Notes: generated by a model not told the origin, from the letters alone. 64,000 bases of DNA from Streptomyces sp. NBC_00078 (GCF_026343335.1 NZ_JAPELX010000001.1:1550001-1614000); one strand, 5' to 3'; shown: positions 31,840 to 42,091, numbered from the stretch's first letter. Numbers and translations are program-made.

Positions 31840-32592
31840 TTACGCGTCGACCTTCTCCATGACCTCGTCGCTGACATCGAAGTTGGCGAAGACGTTCTGC
31901 ACGTCGTCGCTGTCCTCGAGCGCGTCGATCAGCTTGAAGATCTTCCTGGCGCCCTCCTCGTCCAGTTCGACCTGCATGGTCGGGACGAAGTTGGCCTCGG
32001 CGGAGTCGTAGTCGATCCCGGAGTCCTGGAGGGCGGTGCGGACGGCGACCATGTCGGTGGCCTCGCTGAGCACCTCGAAGGACTCGCCGAGGTCGTTGAC
32101 CTCCTCGGCGCCGGCGTCCAGGACGGCCCCGAGGACGTCGTCCTCGCTCAGCTCGCCCTTGGGGACGATGACGACGCCCTTGCGGTTGAAGAGGTACGAC
32201 ACCGAGCCGGGGTCGGCCATGTTGCCGCCGTTGCGGGTCATGGCGACGCGCACGTCCGAGGCGGCGCGGTTGCGGTTGTCGGTGAGGCACTCGATGAGCA
32301 CCGCGACGCCGTTCGGTCCGTAGCCCTCGTACATGATCGTCTCGTAGTCGGCGCCGCCGGCCTCAAGGCCGCCGCCGCGCTTGACCGCGGAGTCGATGTT
32401 CTTGTTCGGGACCGACGACTTCTTCGCCTTCTGGATGGCGTCGTAGAGAGTGGGGTTGCCCTCGATGTCGACGCCGCCCATCCGGGCAGCCACCTCGATA
32501 TTCTTGATCAGCTTCGCGAAGAGCTTGCCGCGCTTGGCGTCGATCACGGCCTTCTTGTGCTTCGTCGTAGCCCATTTAGAGTGGCCGGACAT
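31840..32592 (-). CDS. yebC: YebC/PmpR family protein
   Basis: YebC-family proteins were first called transcription regulators; recent work on bacterial and mitochondrial members implicates some in translation of proline-rich stretches. The 250-residue product has the full family sequence: [25 protein letters not shown] at the start, [11 protein letters not shown] in the middle and the acidic surface region of domain 3 at the C-terminus. ATG at 32592. It sits between pdxT and ruvC, the standard actinobacterial order. With efp also in this window, two possible polyproline-translation factors are present. Confidence 0.95.
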   Translation of the reverse strand: MSGHSKWATTKHKKAVIDAKRGKLFAKLIKNIEVAARMGGVDIEGNPTLYDAIQKAKKSSVPNKNIDSAVKRGGGLEAGGADYETIMYEGYGPNGVAVLIECLTDNRNRAASDVRVAMTRNGGNMADPGSVSYLFNRKGVVIVPKGELSEDDVLGAVLDAGAEEVNDLGESFEVLSEATDMVAVRTALQDSGIDYDSAEANFVPTMQVELDEEGARKIFKLIDALEDSDDVQNVFANFDVSDEVMEKVDA

Positions 32593-32641
32593 CTGCCTGT
32601 CTCCTTCGCGTAACCCATCTCTGCAACCAACGCCTGAGATC

Positions 32642-33247
32642 CTACAAGGACTCCGGCGTCCGGTTCGCGCGCACGATGTCGACAAAGAGGGAGTGCACGC
32701 GGTGGTCGCCTGTCAGTTCCGGGTGGAAGGACGTGGCGAGGGCGTTGCCCTGACGGACCGCGACGATGTGGCCCTCGTGCTCGGCGAGTACCTCGGTCTC
32801 GGCGCCGACGGACTCGACCCAGGGGGCGCGGATGAAGACGCCCTCCACGGGATCGCCCGCGACGCCCCGGACGTCGACCGCCGCTTCGAAGGACTCGTTC
32901 TGGCGGCCGAAGGCGTTGCGGCGCACGATCATGTCGATGCCGCCGATGGTCTCCTGGCCCGAGCGCGGGTCGAGGATCTTGTCGGCGAGCATGATCATGC
33001 CCGCGCAGGTGCCGTAGACGGGCATGCCGTCACGCACGCGCGCGCGGAGTGGCTCCATGACGCCGAAGAGGACGGCCAGCTTGGAGATGGTGGTGGACTC
33101 ACCGCCGGGGATGACGAGGCCGTCCACCTCGGCGAGTTCGTCGGGGCGCCGCACCGGCCTGGCCACGGCGTCGGCCGCGGCCAGGGCGACGAGGTGCTCC
33201 CGGACGTCGCCCTGGAGGGCCAGGACGCCTATGACAGGAGTGCTCAT
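32642..33247 (-). CDS. pdxT: Pyridoxal 5'-phosphate synthase glutaminase subunit
   Basis: PdxT releases ammonia from glutamine and passes it to PdxS for vitamin B6 synthesis. The 201-residue class I glutaminase has [19 protein letters not shown], the nucleophile Cys in YGTCAGMI and the His/Glu pair in [11 protein letters not shown] at 33247, 20 bp after pdxS; the two subunits form one enzyme and are co-transcribed. Confidence 0.97.
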   Translation of the reverse strand: MSTPVIGVLALQGDVREHLVALAAADAVARPVRRPDELAEVDGLVIPGGESTTISKLAVLFGVMEPLRARVRDGMPVYGTCAGMIMLADKILDPRSGQETIGGIDMIVRRNAFGRQNESFEAAVDVRGVAGDPVEGVFIRAPWVESVGAETEVLAEHEGHIVAVRQGNALATSFHPELTGDHRVHSLFVDIVRANRTPESL

Positions 33248-33267
33248 GGGATGGCTACCAGTGGTCC

Positions 33268-34179
33268 TTACCAGCCGCGGTTGGCGTAGCGCTCGGTCTC
33301 GGGGAGGGTGTCGCAGTTGATGCCGACCATGGCCTCGCCGAGGTTGCGGGACGCGTCCGCGATGATCTTGGGGTCGTCGTAGAAGGTGGTCGCCTTCACG
33401 ATGGCGGCGGCACGCTTGGCCGGGTCCCCGGACTTGAAGATGCCGGAGCCGACGAAGACGCCCTCGGCGCCGAGCTGGCGCATGAGCGCGGCGTCGGCGG
33501 GAGTGGCGACGCCACCGGCGGAGAACAGGACCACCGGGAGCTTGCCGAGCTCGGAGACTTCCTTGACCAGCTCGTACGGGGCACGCAGGTCCTTGGCGGC
33601 GGCGTACAGCTCGTTGTTGTCGTAGCCGCGCAGACGGGCGATCTCGTTCTTGATCTGGCGCAGGTGACGGACGGCCTCGACGACGTTGCCGGTGCCGGCC
33701 TCGCCCTTGGAGCGGATCATGGCCGCGCCCTCGGCGATGCGGCGCAGGGCCTCGCCGAGGTTGGTGGCACCACAGACGAAGGGGGTGGTGAAAGCGAACT
33801 TGTCGGAGTGGTTGACCTCGTCGGCCGGGGTGAGGACCTCGGACTCGTCGATGTAGTCGACGCCGAGGGACTGCAGGACCTGGGCCTCGACGAAGTGGCC
33901 GATGCGGGACTTGGCCATGACCGGGATCGAGACGGCATCGATGATGCCCTCGATCATGTCCGGGTCGGACATACGGGCCACGCCGCCGTCCTTGCGGATG
34001 TCGGCCGGGACCCGCTCCAGGGCCATGACGGCGACGGCGCCCGCGTCCTCGGCGATCTTCGCCTGCTCCGGCGTGACGACGTCCATGATCACGCCACCCT
34101 TGAGCTGCTCGGCCATGCCGCGCTTCACGCGCGCGGTGCCGGTCTCGGGGGCCTGGTTTTCGGAGAGCGTGCTGGACAC
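33268..34179 (-). CDS. pdxS: Pyridoxal 5'-phosphate synthase lyase subunit
   Basis: PdxS builds PLP from ribose 5-phosphate, glyceraldehyde 3-phosphate and ammonia. The 303-residue TIM-barrel protein keeps both key lysines, in VMAKSRIGH and [11 protein letters not shown], and the phosphate loop [10 protein letters not shown]. The start is GTG at 34179. The 117 bp between it and the LemA-like gene upstream probably hold its promoter. Confidence 0.97.
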   Translation of the reverse strand: MSSTLSENQAPETGTARVKRGMAEQLKGGVIMDVVTPEQAKIAEDAGAVAVMALERVPADIRKDGGVARMSDPDMIEGIIDAVSIPVMAKSRIGHFVEAQVLQSLGVDYIDESEVLTPADEVNHSDKFAFTTPFVCGATNLGEALRRIAEGAAMIRSKGEAGTGNVVEAVRHLRQIKNEIARLRGYDNNELYAAAKDLRAPYELVKEVSELGKLPVVLFSAGGVATPADAALMRQLGAEGVFVGSGIFKSGDPAKRAAAIVKATTFYDDPKIIADASRNLGEAMVGINCDTLPETERYANRGW

Positions 34180-34296
34180 GGGTTGACCTCACTCGGTGAA
34201 AGAGGGTTTCTGCAGATACCGAGGAAACGCGAATGGGCCAGTCCACAGCAAGGGCCAATGGGAAGCCGGTGGATCCTTTTCCGGACCGCGGTGGAG

Positions 34297-34848
34297 TTAC
34301 GGCTGCTGGGCGATCCTGTCGGCCAGTGCCGCAGGCGGCTCGTCGTCCATCTCGAAGGCCATCGGGAAGGGGGCGTGTCCGGCCAGCCGGAACCAGCGCA
34401 CCTTGCGGTGTTCGCGCAGCCTGCGGGCCGCGCCCACGGCGTCGTTGTGGAAGCGGCGGGCCATCGGGACCCGCAGTACCGCCTCGGTCAGCTCGTGGGC
34501 GGCCTCGTCCCCACCGGGTGCCTCGCGCACCACCTCCACCTGCTGCGGCACCGCGAACACGGCCCGCAATGCCTGGCTCAGCTCGCTCTCGGCGACCTCC
34601 CGCTGCTCCTCCTCGGCCTGCCGGGCCGCGTGCGCGGCCTCGTACAGGACGATCGAGGCGGCCGGGTCGAGGACGCCGGAGGTGGCGAGTTCCTGCGCCA
34701 CGGAGGCCCGGCGCAGCAGCTGCGCGTCGAGAGCGGCACGGGCTGCGTCGATCCGGGCGTGCTGCCGGTCAAGGCGGCCCGCCGTCCAGCTCAGGTAGAG
34801 GCCGATCGCGAGCAGGGCGACGAGGATCCAGATGAGGGTTGCGGTCAC
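34297..34848 (-). CDS. LemA-like membrane protein
   Basis: A 183-residue protein with one N-terminal span ([17 protein letters not shown]) and a long helical domain. Features of LemA are visible: the region [14 protein letters not shown] after the span, and [28 protein letters not shown] followed by [15 protein letters not shown] near the end. Similarity is partial, so it is a divergent member. LemA-type proteins are of uncertain function. It lies between pimA and pdxS in the conserved PIM/pdx gene string. Confidence 0.72.
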   Translation of the reverse strand: MTATLIWILVALLAIGLYLSWTAGRLDRQHARIDAARAALDAQLLRRASVAQELATSGVLDPAASIVLYEAAHAARQAEEEQREVAESELSQALRAVFAVPQQVEVVREAPGGDEAAHELTEAVLRVPMARRFHNDAVGAARRLREHRKVRWFRLAGHAPFPMAFEMDDEPPAALADRIAQQP

Positions 34849-34925
34849 GGGCGGTCACGTTACCGGGGTACCGAGGGGCAGTTGTGATCAGCCGGGACGG
34901 AAGCGGCGGGATTCCGGTCGGCCTG

Positions 34926-34987
34926 CCGGACCCCGCCGTGGTCACCGCCGGGACCCGGCGTGCTCACCACCGGACCCGCCGTGGTCA
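34926..34987. repeat. Short imperfect direct repeats
   Basis: Three imperfect copies of a ~20-bp unit (CCGGACCCCGCCGTGGTCA and variants) lie in the gap before the pimA stop codon, the last copy running into it. No coding sense is seen. Confidence 0.5.
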
Positions 34988-36154
34988 GTCCCGCGCCAGC
35001 CCCAGCCTCGCCCGCAGCCCCGGCCCGCGGTCGTCGTCCGCCGCCGCGACCGCGGCCGCGCCCGCCGTGACCGTCTCGTAGACCGACAGGATGTCCGCCC
35101 CGACGGTCGACCAGTCGAAGCGCCGCACGTGCGCGCTTCCCCGCTCCCGCAGCTCGGCCCGGCGCTCCGGGTCCCCCAGCAGCCGCAGGGCCGCCTCGGC
35201 CAGCGCGCCGGAGTTCTCGTTGGCGAAGAGTGCGCCCGCCGCGCCCTGGTCGAGGACCTGGGCGAAGGCGTCCAGGTCGGCGGCGAGGACGGGGGCGCCG
35301 GCGGACATGGCCTCGACGAGGATGATGCCGAAGCTCTCGCCGCCGGTGTTGGGGGCGACGTAGAGATCGACACTGCGCAGGAAGCGGGCCTTGTCCCCGT
35401 CGCTGATCATGCCCAGGAACTCGACGCGGGAGCGGAGTTCGGCGGGCAGGGTCTCGACCGCCTCCTCCTCGTCGCCCCGGCCCGCGACCAGCAGGCGGGT
35501 CTGCGGGCGGGCGGCGAGGATCGCCGGGAGTGCCTTCATCAGGACCGGCAGGCCCTTGCGGGGCTCGTCGATACGGCCGATGAAGCCGATGGTGTCTCCC
35601 TGCCACTCGGCCTTGGGCCTGGCCCGGGCGAAGAAGTCGACGTCGACGCCGTTCGGGATGACGACCGCGTCGCCGCCGAGATGTTCGACGAGCGTGCGGC
35701 GGGCGTACTCGCTCACCGCGATGCGCGCGCTGATCTTCTCCAGGGCCGCCTGGAGGATCGAGTACGCGGCGATCATCGCCCGCGAGCGGGGGTTCGAGGT
35801 GTGAAAGGTGGCGACGATCGGTCCGGACGCCGCCCAGCAGGTCAGCAGACCCAGCGACGGGGAGGTCGGTTCGTGGATGTGGACGACGTCGAACTCGCCG
35901 TCGTGCAGCCAGCGGCGCACGCGAGCGGCGCTCAGGAAGCCGAAGTTCAGCCGGGCCACCGAGCCGTTGTACGGCACCGGGACCGCGCGGCCGGCCGAGA
36001 CGACGTACGGCGGCAGCGGGGTGTCGTCGTCGGCGGGCGCCAGGACGGAGACCTCGTGGCCCAGCCGGATGAAGTACTCCGCGAGGTCACGGATGTGGAA
36101 CTGGACCCCGCCGGGCACGTCCCAGGAGTACGGGCACACGATGCCGATCCTCAC
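34985..36154 (-). CDS. pimA: Phosphatidylinositol alpha-mannosyltransferase (PimA-like, GT4)
   Basis: PimA adds the first mannose from GDP-mannose to phosphatidylinositol on the inner face of the membrane, beginning PIM glycolipid synthesis. The 389-residue GT-B enzyme has an N-terminal SWDVPGGVQFHIRDLAE, the HIHEPTSPS segment, the interdomain FIGRIDEPRKGL, and the GT4 acidic motif ESFGIILVEAM. ATG at 36154, overlapping the patA stop by four bases, so pgsA-patA-pimA are coupled and make one lipid in sequence. Confidence 0.95.
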   Translation of the reverse strand: MRIGIVCPYSWDVPGGVQFHIRDLAEYFIRLGHEVSVLAPADDDTPLPPYVVSAGRAVPVPYNGSVARLNFGFLSAARVRRWLHDGEFDVVHIHEPTSPSLGLLTCWAASGPIVATFHTSNPRSRAMIAAYSILQAALEKISARIAVSEYARRTLVEHLGGDAVVIPNGVDVDFFARARPKAEWQGDTIGFIGRIDEPRKGLPVLMKALPAILAARPQTRLLVAGRGDEEEAVETLPAELRSRVEFLGMISDGDKARFLRSVDLYVAPNTGGESFGIILVEAMSAGAPVLAADLDAFAQVLDQGAAGALFANENSGALAEAALRLLGDPERRAELRERGSAHVRRFDWSTVGADILSVYETVTAGAAAVAAADDDRGPGLRARLGLARD

Positions 36155-37077
36155 GGCCGCTCCCCGGCCGCACCGTCGGCTGGTCGCGGTTCAAGGTCCT
36201 TGAGCCACAAGCGCTGCAGCATGTGCCAGTCCTCCGGATGGTCGGCGATCCCCGTGGCGAAGGCATCGGCCAGCGCCTGTGTCATGACAGACGTCTTTTC
36301 GGCCCGGCTGCCTGTCTCGGGCACCTCGACCGGTGGGTGCACGCGCCCCCGCATGACGGGCGAGTCGTCGTACCACAGGGTGACCGGCAGGAGCAGTGCG
36401 CCGGTCTGCTGTGCGAGGAGGGCGGGACCGGCCGGCATCCGCGTGGCCTCGCCGAAGAACTGGACCTCCACACCCGAGGACGACAGGTCGCGCTCGGCGA
36501 CCAGGCAGACCAGGCCGCCGTCACGCAGGCGCCGGGCCAGGGTGCCGAAGGCGGTGCCGCCGCTGTGCGGCAGTACCTCCATGCCCAGGCCCTCGCGGTA
36601 GGCGACGAAACGGTCGTACAGCGTCTCCGGCTTCAGGCGTTCGGCGACCGTGGTGAACGGCGTCTCGAGCTTCGTGGTGACCCAGGCGCCCGCGAGGTCC
36701 CAGTTGGCCATGTGCGGCAGCGCGAGGACGACGCCCCGGTCGGAGGCGATCCCGTCGGTCAGGTGCTGCAGGCCCTTGGGGTCGAAGCCGTTCCTTATGC
36801 GGTCCGCGCTCCACGCCGGGAGCCGGAAGGACTCCATCCAGTAGCGCAGGTAGGAGCGCATGCCCGCGCGCGAGAGCTCGGCCAGGCGCTCGGGGCTCGC
36901 GTCCGGCAGCACGCGCGCGTAGTTGCTCTCCAGGCGCTGCACGCCCTTGCCGCGCTGCTTCCAGGCGAGGTCGGCGACGGTACGTCCGAGGCGTACGGCG
37001 ACCGGCTCGGGAAGCTTCTTGACCGTGCCCCAGCCGAGGCCGTAAAGGGCGTCGGTGAGCTGATCCCGGGCGCTCAC
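36151..37077 (-). CDS. Phosphatidylinositol mannoside acyltransferase (PatA-like)
   Basis: This enzyme transfers an acyl chain to the mannose of PIM lipids. The 308-residue product belongs to the lysophospholipid acyltransferase superfamily, related to lipid A lauroyl transferases, and shows the HX4D catalytic motif in ALPHMANWD. Further conserved stretches are GLVCLVAERDLSSSG and a GPALLAQQTGA pocket. ATG at 37077. It overlaps pgsA and pimA by four bases on each side. Confidence 0.95.
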   Translation of the reverse strand: MSARDQLTDALYGLGWGTVKKLPEPVAVRLGRTVADLAWKQRGKGVQRLESNYARVLPDASPERLAELSRAGMRSYLRYWMESFRLPAWSADRIRNGFDPKGLQHLTDGIASDRGVVLALPHMANWDLAGAWVTTKLETPFTTVAERLKPETLYDRFVAYREGLGMEVLPHSGGTAFGTLARRLRDGGLVCLVAERDLSSSGVEVQFFGEATRMPAGPALLAQQTGALLLPVTLWYDDSPVMRGRVHPPVEVPETGSRAEKTSVMTQALADAFATGIADHPEDWHMLQRLWLKDLEPRPADGAAGERP

Positions 37078-37748
37078 TTCGCCGCCTCACTCCCCTGCGA
37101 GGCGTTCTCCGGCGGGGCCGCCTCGGCCTCCGCCGACTCGCGACGGACCGTGACGACCCGCTGGATCAGCGTGACGAGGCTGCCCACGGCGACGATCCAC
37201 AGAGCGACCGGCAGCAGGTACTGGATGCCGGGCACGCCGAACTTGTGCAGACCCGCCAGACCGGCCGCGACCAGGGAGATCACCAGGCGCTCGGCGCGCT
37301 CGACGAGACCGTTGACGGCGACCGGCAGGCCGATCGACTCGCCCCGGGCCTTGGTGTACGACACCACCTGGCCGCTGGCCAGGCAGAAGATCGAGACGGC
37401 ACACAGGGCGATGTCGTCGCCGCCTCCCGCGTACCAGAGGGCGAATCCCCCGAAGACAGCGCCGTCGGCGACCCGGTCGAGCGTGGAGTCCAGGAAGGCT
37501 CCCCAGCGGCTGGTGCGGCCCAGCTGGCGCGCCATGTTGCCGTCGACGAGGTCGGAGAACACGAACAGCGTGATCACGACGGTGCCCCAGAAGAACTCGC
37601 CCATGGGGTAGAAGACCAGCGCGCCCGCGACCACGCCGGCGGTACCGAGGAGCGTGACCGTGTCGGGGCTGACGCCCCGCCGGATGAGAAACGCGGCGAA
37701 CGGTGTGAGGACACGCGTGAAGAATGCACGCGCGTACTTGTTCAGCAT
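37074..37748 (-). CDS. pgsA: Phosphatidylinositol phosphate synthase (CDP-alcohol phosphatidyltransferase)
   Basis: The 224-residue membrane enzyme has the CDP-alcohol signature with all acidic residues, in SDLVDGNMAR followed by GAFLDSTLDRVAD. In actinobacteria the enzyme at this locus makes phosphatidylinositol phosphate from CDP-diacylglycerol and inositol phosphate, feeding PimA. About six spans are visible. ATG at 37748 heads the pgsA-patA-pimA unit. The 283 bp upstream, shared with the divergent EF-G-like gene, should contain both promoters. Confidence 0.95.
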   Translation of the reverse strand: MLNKYARAFFTRVLTPFAAFLIRRGVSPDTVTLLGTAGVVAGALVFYPMGEFFWGTVVITLFVFSDLVDGNMARQLGRTSRWGAFLDSTLDRVADGAVFGGFALWYAGGGDDIALCAVSIFCLASGQVVSYTKARGESIGLPVAVNGLVERAERLVISLVAAGLAGLHKFGVPGIQYLLPVALWIVAVGSLVTLIQRVVTVRRESAEAEAAPPENASQGSEAAK

Positions 37749-38031
37749 GGCCTTCCCGACGGTCGGTGTGGCCGCGGCCCCTGCTGGCCACCGGCTGGCC
37801 CATCGTAGTCACGCGCGCGCTTGTGCGACGGCCGGGCACCCGGACGCCTGTGCGGAGATCCGGCGGATGGCCCGCAGCCGGCGGCGGGCGGCGCGATCGC
37901 GTCCTCTGTATGGACGCACCGTGACGGGAGTGGAAAGCTCGAAGAACCGCGGGCGTCATCGGAGCCGCCACCGCACGCGGCCCGGGATGCCCGCGCCCAC
38001 AGTGACCTCACCGTGCACGGGAGGCAAGGCC
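37749..38031. promoter_or_regulatory. Divergent intergenic region pgsA / EF-G-like gene
   Basis: This 283-bp non-coding stretch lies between two genes pointing away from each other, so it should carry a promoter for each. A GGGAGG-type ribosome site precedes the EF-G-like ATG. I see no clear operator. Confidence 0.4.
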
Positions 38032-40230
38032 ATGGGCGACAAGGCGAACGCACACCCCGGAGCCGCCGGCAGGGCAACAGCGGCCGACCACCCCGCGTCC
38101 GTACGGAATGTGGTGCTGGTCGGCCACTCCGGATCGGGAAAGACGACATTGGTGGAAGCTCTCGCGCTGACCGCGGGGGCAGTGAACAGGGCGGGCCGTG
38201 TGGAGGACGGCGGCACCGTCTCCGACTACGACGAGATCGAGCACCGGCAGCAACGCTCGGTACAGCTCTCCCTGGTGCCGGTCGAATGGGACGGCATCAA
38301 GGTCAATCTCCTCGACACCCCCGGATACGCCGACTTCGTCGGGGAACTCAGGGCCGGTCTGCGAGCCGCGGACGCGGCCCTTTTCGTCGTCTCGGCCTCC
38401 GACGGCGTGGACGGCTCGACCCGCATGGTGTGGGAGGAGTGCGCGGCAGTCGGCATGCCGCGGGCGATCGTGATCACACACCTGGAGTCCGCCCGGGCGG
38501 ACTTCGAGGGGATGACGCGGACCTGCGCGGAGGCCTTCGGCGGGGACGACCCGGACGCGGTGATCCCGCTGTACCTGCCGCTGCACGGCCCGCAGGGGCC
38601 CGACGGGCACGCGCCGGTGACCGGGCTGGTCGGGCTGCTGTCACAGAAGCTCTTCGACTACGCGTCCGGGGAGCGCAAGGAGTCCGAACCGGGCGAGGAC
38701 CAGCTGCCCGAGATGGAGGAGGCCCGCAACCGGCTGATCGAGGGGATCATCTCGGAGAGCGAGGACGAGACCCTCATGGACCGCTATCTGGGCGGCGAGC
38801 AGATCGACTTCAAGACGCTCGTGGAGGACCTGGAGCGGGCCGTGGCGCGCGGGGTCTTCTTCCCGGTGCTGGCCGCCGCCCCCGCGGCGGAGGGCGCCCG
38901 GCAGGGGCTCGGTACGGTCGAGCTGCTGGAGCTGGTCACCGGCGGCTTCCCGACGCCGTTCGAGCACCCCACGCCGGGGGTCACGACCATCAACGGCAAG
39001 CCGCGCGAGATCAAGCCCTGTGACACGGAGGGTCCGTTGGTCGCCGAGGTCGTGAAGACGGCTTCCGACCCCTATGTCGGCCGCGTCTCCATGGTCCGTG
39101 TCTTCTCCGGCACGCTGCGCCCCGACGAGACGGTGCACGTCTCCGGACACGGCCTCGCGGACCGCGGGCACGAGGACCACGACGTCGACGAGCGCGTCGG
39201 TGCGCTGTCCGTCCCCTTCGGCAAGCAGCAGCGCGTGGTGACGCACGCCATCGCGGGCGATCTGGTGTGCGTGGCGAAGCTCGGCCGCGCGGAGACCGGC
39301 GACACCCTTTCGGCCAAGGACGATCCGCTGCTCATGGAGCCGTGGGAGATGCCCGACCCGCTGCTGCCGCTCGCCATCGAGGCGCACAGCAAGGCGGACG
39401 AGGACAAGCTCTCGCAGGGCCTGTCCCGGCTGGTCGCAGAGGATCCGACCATGCGGCTCGAACAGAACCCGAACACCCACCAGGTGGTGCTGTGGTGCCT
39501 GGGCGAGGCGCACGCGGACGTCGCGCTGGAACGGCTGCGCAACCGCTACGGCGTCCAGGTCGACGTCGTACCGCACAAGGTCTCCCTGCGGGAGACGTTC
39601 GCGGCCAAGTCCGGCGGGCGCGGGCGCCATGTGAAGCAGTCCGGCGGGCATGGGCAGTACGCGATCTGCGAGATCGAGGTGGAGCCGCTGCCGGGCGGTT
39701 CCGGCATCGAGTTCGTGGACAAGGTCGTCGGCGGCGCGGTGCCGCGGCAGTTCATCCCGTCCGTCGAGAAGGGCGTAAGGGCCCAGGCTGCCAGGGGAGT
39801 TGCCGCCGGCTATCCGCTCATCGACGTCCGCGTGACGCTGCTGGACGGCAAGGCGCACTCCGTGGACTCCTCCGACGCGGCGTTCCAGACGGCCGGCGCG
39901 CTGGCACTGCGGGAGGCCGCGAACGGCGTGAAGATCCATCTCCTGGAGCCGGTGGCGGAGGTGACCATTCTGGTCGGCGACGAGTACGTGGGCGCCGTCA
40001 TGAGCGACCTGTCCGGACGGCGCGGCCGGGTGCTCGGCACGGAACAGACCACCGGCAGCCGGACGCTCGTACGGGCCGAGGTGCCCGAGATCGAGATCGG
40101 GCGGTACGCGGTCGATCTGCGTTCCCTCTCGCACGGCACCGCGCGCTTCGACCGTGCGTACGCGCGGCACGAGCCGATGCCACCGCAGATCGCGGAAAGG
40201 ATTCGTGAAGAGGTGCGCGCCGCCTCGTAG
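38032..40230 (+). CDS. EF-G-like GTPase (EF-G2 type)
   Basis: A 732-residue translational GTPase with five EF-G-like domains. G1 is GHSGSGKT (31-38) and G3 is DTPGYADF (95-102). The G4 position, normally NKxD, reads THLE (149-152), and the switch I region lacks the classical RGITI sequence. It is shorter in identity than the housekeeping fusA product and belongs to the second actinobacterial EF-G group, of unclear role. The ATG at 38032 follows a GGGAGG site seven bases upstream. Domain IV carries the GGHGQYAICEIEVEPL segment typical of EF-G. Likely a single gene, ended by a hairpin. Confidence 0.93.
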   Translation: MGDKANAHPGAAGRATAADHPASVRNVVLVGHSGSGKTTLVEALALTAGAVNRAGRVEDGGTVSDYDEIEHRQQRSVQLSLVPVEWDGIKVNLLDTPGYADFVGELRAGLRAADAALFVVSASDGVDGSTRMVWEECAAVGMPRAIVITHLESARADFEGMTRTCAEAFGGDDPDAVIPLYLPLHGPQGPDGHAPVTGLVGLLSQKLFDYASGERKESEPGEDQLPEMEEARNRLIEGIISESEDETLMDRYLGGEQIDFKTLVEDLERAVARGVFFPVLAAAPAAEGARQGLGTVELLELVTGGFPTPFEHPTPGVTTINGKPREIKPCDTEGPLVAEVVKTASDPYVGRVSMVRVFSGTLRPDETVHVSGHGLADRGHEDHDVDERVGALSVPFGKQQRVVTHAIAGDLVCVAKLGRAETGDTLSAKDDPLLMEPWEMPDPLLPLAIEAHSKADEDKLSQGLSRLVAEDPTMRLEQNPNTHQVVLWCLGEAHADVALERLRNRYGVQVDVVPHKVSLRETFAAKSGGRGRHVKQSGGHGQYAICEIEVEPLPGGSGIEFVDKVVGGAVPRQFIPSVEKGVRAQAARGVAAGYPLIDVRVTLLDGKAHSVDSSDAAFQTAGALALREAANGVKIHLLEPVAEVTILVGDEYVGAVMSDLSGRRGRVLGTEQTTGSRTLVRAEVPEIEIGRYAVDLRSLSHGTARFDRAYARHEPMPPQIAERIREEVRAAS

Positions 40231-40278
40231 TTGGGCGCCGGGCGCTCTCAAGTCGCTTTTGAGGAACGCTCCCCTCCG

Positions 40279-40310
40279 CGTCGGCGGGCGGCTTCGGCCG
40301 TCCGCCGACG
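40279..40310 (+). terminator. Hairpin terminator downstream of the EF-G-like gene
   Basis: A 14-bp stem with one G-T pair (40279-40292 with 40297-40310) and a TTCG tetraloop lies about 50 bp past the stop. Confidence 0.75.
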
Positions 40311-40415
40311 AATGTCGGTGCCTGCGGATACGCTGATGACCTGATCAACAGGTGTGCGAAGCAAGGAAGTCGGGAAAGCCGCAGAGGCGACATCCGGCAG
40401 CGATCGGGGGCGGGA

Positions 40416-42077
40416 ATGACCGTTGACAGCGGCTACGGGGACATCTTCGGTCCACAGGTGCCGCGCACGGGCGACCAGGCGCAGACAGCCACGTTCGCGC
40501 TGGCCTCTGCGGCATATCGGGACAACCCGGTCGTGGACATCAAGAAGGCCGACAACGAGTGGCACCAGACCACCGTGAAGCCCGGCCTGAAGTGGGGGAC
40601 GATATTCCGGCCCAACCTGGGTGAGGCCTTCTCCCGGGCGGTGGTGGACCGCATGGTGGGCCCCAACCGCAAGCCGCTCATCCAGTCCTTCGGCGCCGAG
40701 CCGCAGGTCACCGTCGAGCACTGCCTCGCGGCGAACAACATCCGCAAGGCCCGCGACCAGATGCTGAGCATCGTCATGGTGCTGTGCGGCGTGCTGTTCC
40801 TGCCGGGACTGCTGGTGTGGCTGCTGGTCTTCTCGATCCGCACCACGATCGGCAGGCGGGAGGACAAGCGGGCCGGCGCGATGGCGACGACGCTGCTGGT
40901 GGCGGTGGGCGCGCTGGCCGTGCTCTTCCTGATCCGGATGCCGTTCACCGGGTTCTGGGCCTGGTATGCGCGGGCCTGTGTCGTCATGCCCGTCATCGGC
41001 TGGTTCTGGGCCAAGCAGATCTGCGAGCGTACGGCGAAGGACCTGCGTGGGCGCTGGGACAGCCTGCTGGCCGGCAGCAGCATCGGCGCCAAGGTGCCCG
41101 AGGCGGTGCCGACCAGCCCGGGCGAAACCAAGGCGGACCAGCTGCGCCAGGCGCTCGCCAAGCTGAGCGCCGAGCAGCAGTCCAACTCGGTCTTCTACGC
41201 CGGTCCCAAGGGCATCCTCGGCATGGGCACGCGCTGGGGCAGCTGGCAGCTCGCCGAGGACCTGGTGTCGGCGGATCCCACGCGGGAGATCCATCCCTTC
41301 CGCAGCTGGGACGTCATCCGGGCGATCCACGACCAGCTGCGCATGCTGGAGCGGAACACGCTGAACACCGGCGGATTCCCCACTCCGTCCGTGCGGCACT
41401 GGATCGTCACGCCGATCGCGGAGGGCACGAAGGAGGTGTCCCGGCCCGGGGGCACCGACGTGGACGCGTACCAGGTCAAGTCGCACGCCATACAGGACAT
41501 CTGCAACAAGCAGCAGTTCGGCGCGGGTGACCGGCACTATCTGGGCGTGCAGTGGACGCTGTGGGAAGGGCAGCTGGTCATCACCATGATGATCACGGTG
41601 ACCGTGCTGCACGAGACGCTGCGGATCGAGGTCACCGGACACGCCCTGGGTCCCGTGAACGGTCTGTTCACCGGCAAGCCCGAGGCCCCGACGAAGGAAG
41701 TCCAGAAGTCCTTCAAGCCCTGGGAGACCCGCAAGGTGGCGCTGCCGCTGGTCAACACCGACGAGGTCGTGCGGCTGGCCGTCCGTGCCCCGATCTCCTG
41801 GTACCCGCCCCTGCTGAACTGGCTGGGCGGCACGATAACCCTGCCCGAGCCCTTCGGTCTCCGGCACGCCTGGGCCGACCAGCCCTGGCGCCACCGCTTC
41901 ATGGCCGACGACGCGCTGCGTGCCGCGACGCCGGTGCTCCGGGTGGTGCATGCCGCGGCGATTCGGGTGCTGGCGGAGAACGGCGTGGAGACGGAGAAGT
42001 TCGGCACGAGGTCCGCGTTCTTGAGTACGGCCGTGCAGGACCCGACTCCGAAGAAGGCCGACGTCTACGACGCGTAG
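40416..42077 (+). CDS. Uncharacterised membrane protein, 553 residues
   Basis: I do not recognise a family. The N-terminal ~115 residues are soluble and slightly polar. Three hydrophobic segments follow at about 118-140, 152-173 and 177-196 (LSIVMVLCGVLFLPGLLVWLLV and next). A large hydrophilic C-terminal domain contains RHWIVTPIAEGTKEV and a strongly hydrophobic beta-like patch EGQLVITMMITVTVLHETLRIEVTG. No catalytic motif stands out. The ATG at 40416 has a GGGGGCGGG stretch upstream. Similar proteins occur in other Streptomyces at this locus, as far as I recall. Transcribed alone, with terminators on both sides. Confidence 0.8.
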   Translation: MTVDSGYGDIFGPQVPRTGDQAQTATFALASAAYRDNPVVDIKKADNEWHQTTVKPGLKWGTIFRPNLGEAFSRAVVDRMVGPNRKPLIQSFGAEPQVTVEHCLAANNIRKARDQMLSIVMVLCGVLFLPGLLVWLLVFSIRTTIGRREDKRAGAMATTLLVAVGALAVLFLIRMPFTGFWAWYARACVVMPVIGWFWAKQICERTAKDLRGRWDSLLAGSSIGAKVPEAVPTSPGETKADQLRQALAKLSAEQQSNSVFYAGPKGILGMGTRWGSWQLAEDLVSADPTREIHPFRSWDVIRAIHDQLRMLERNTLNTGGFPTPSVRHWIVTPIAEGTKEVSRPGGTDVDAYQVKSHAIQDICNKQQFGAGDRHYLGVQWTLWEGQLVITMMITVTVLHETLRIEVTGHALGPVNGLFTGKPEAPTKEVQKSFKPWETRKVALPLVNTDEVVRLAVRAPISWYPPLLNWLGGTITLPEPFGLRHAWADQPWRHRFMADDALRAATPVLRVVHAAAIRVLAENGVETEKFGTRSAFLSTAVQDPTPKKADVYDA

Positions 42078-42091
42078 GTCCGTTGGTTCGT

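Noticed and set aside
34832..36601. 589-codon plus-strand frame opposite pimA and patA
   Set aside because: Antisense to two motif-complete, overlapping genes; Arg/Gly/Asp-rich translation without domains.
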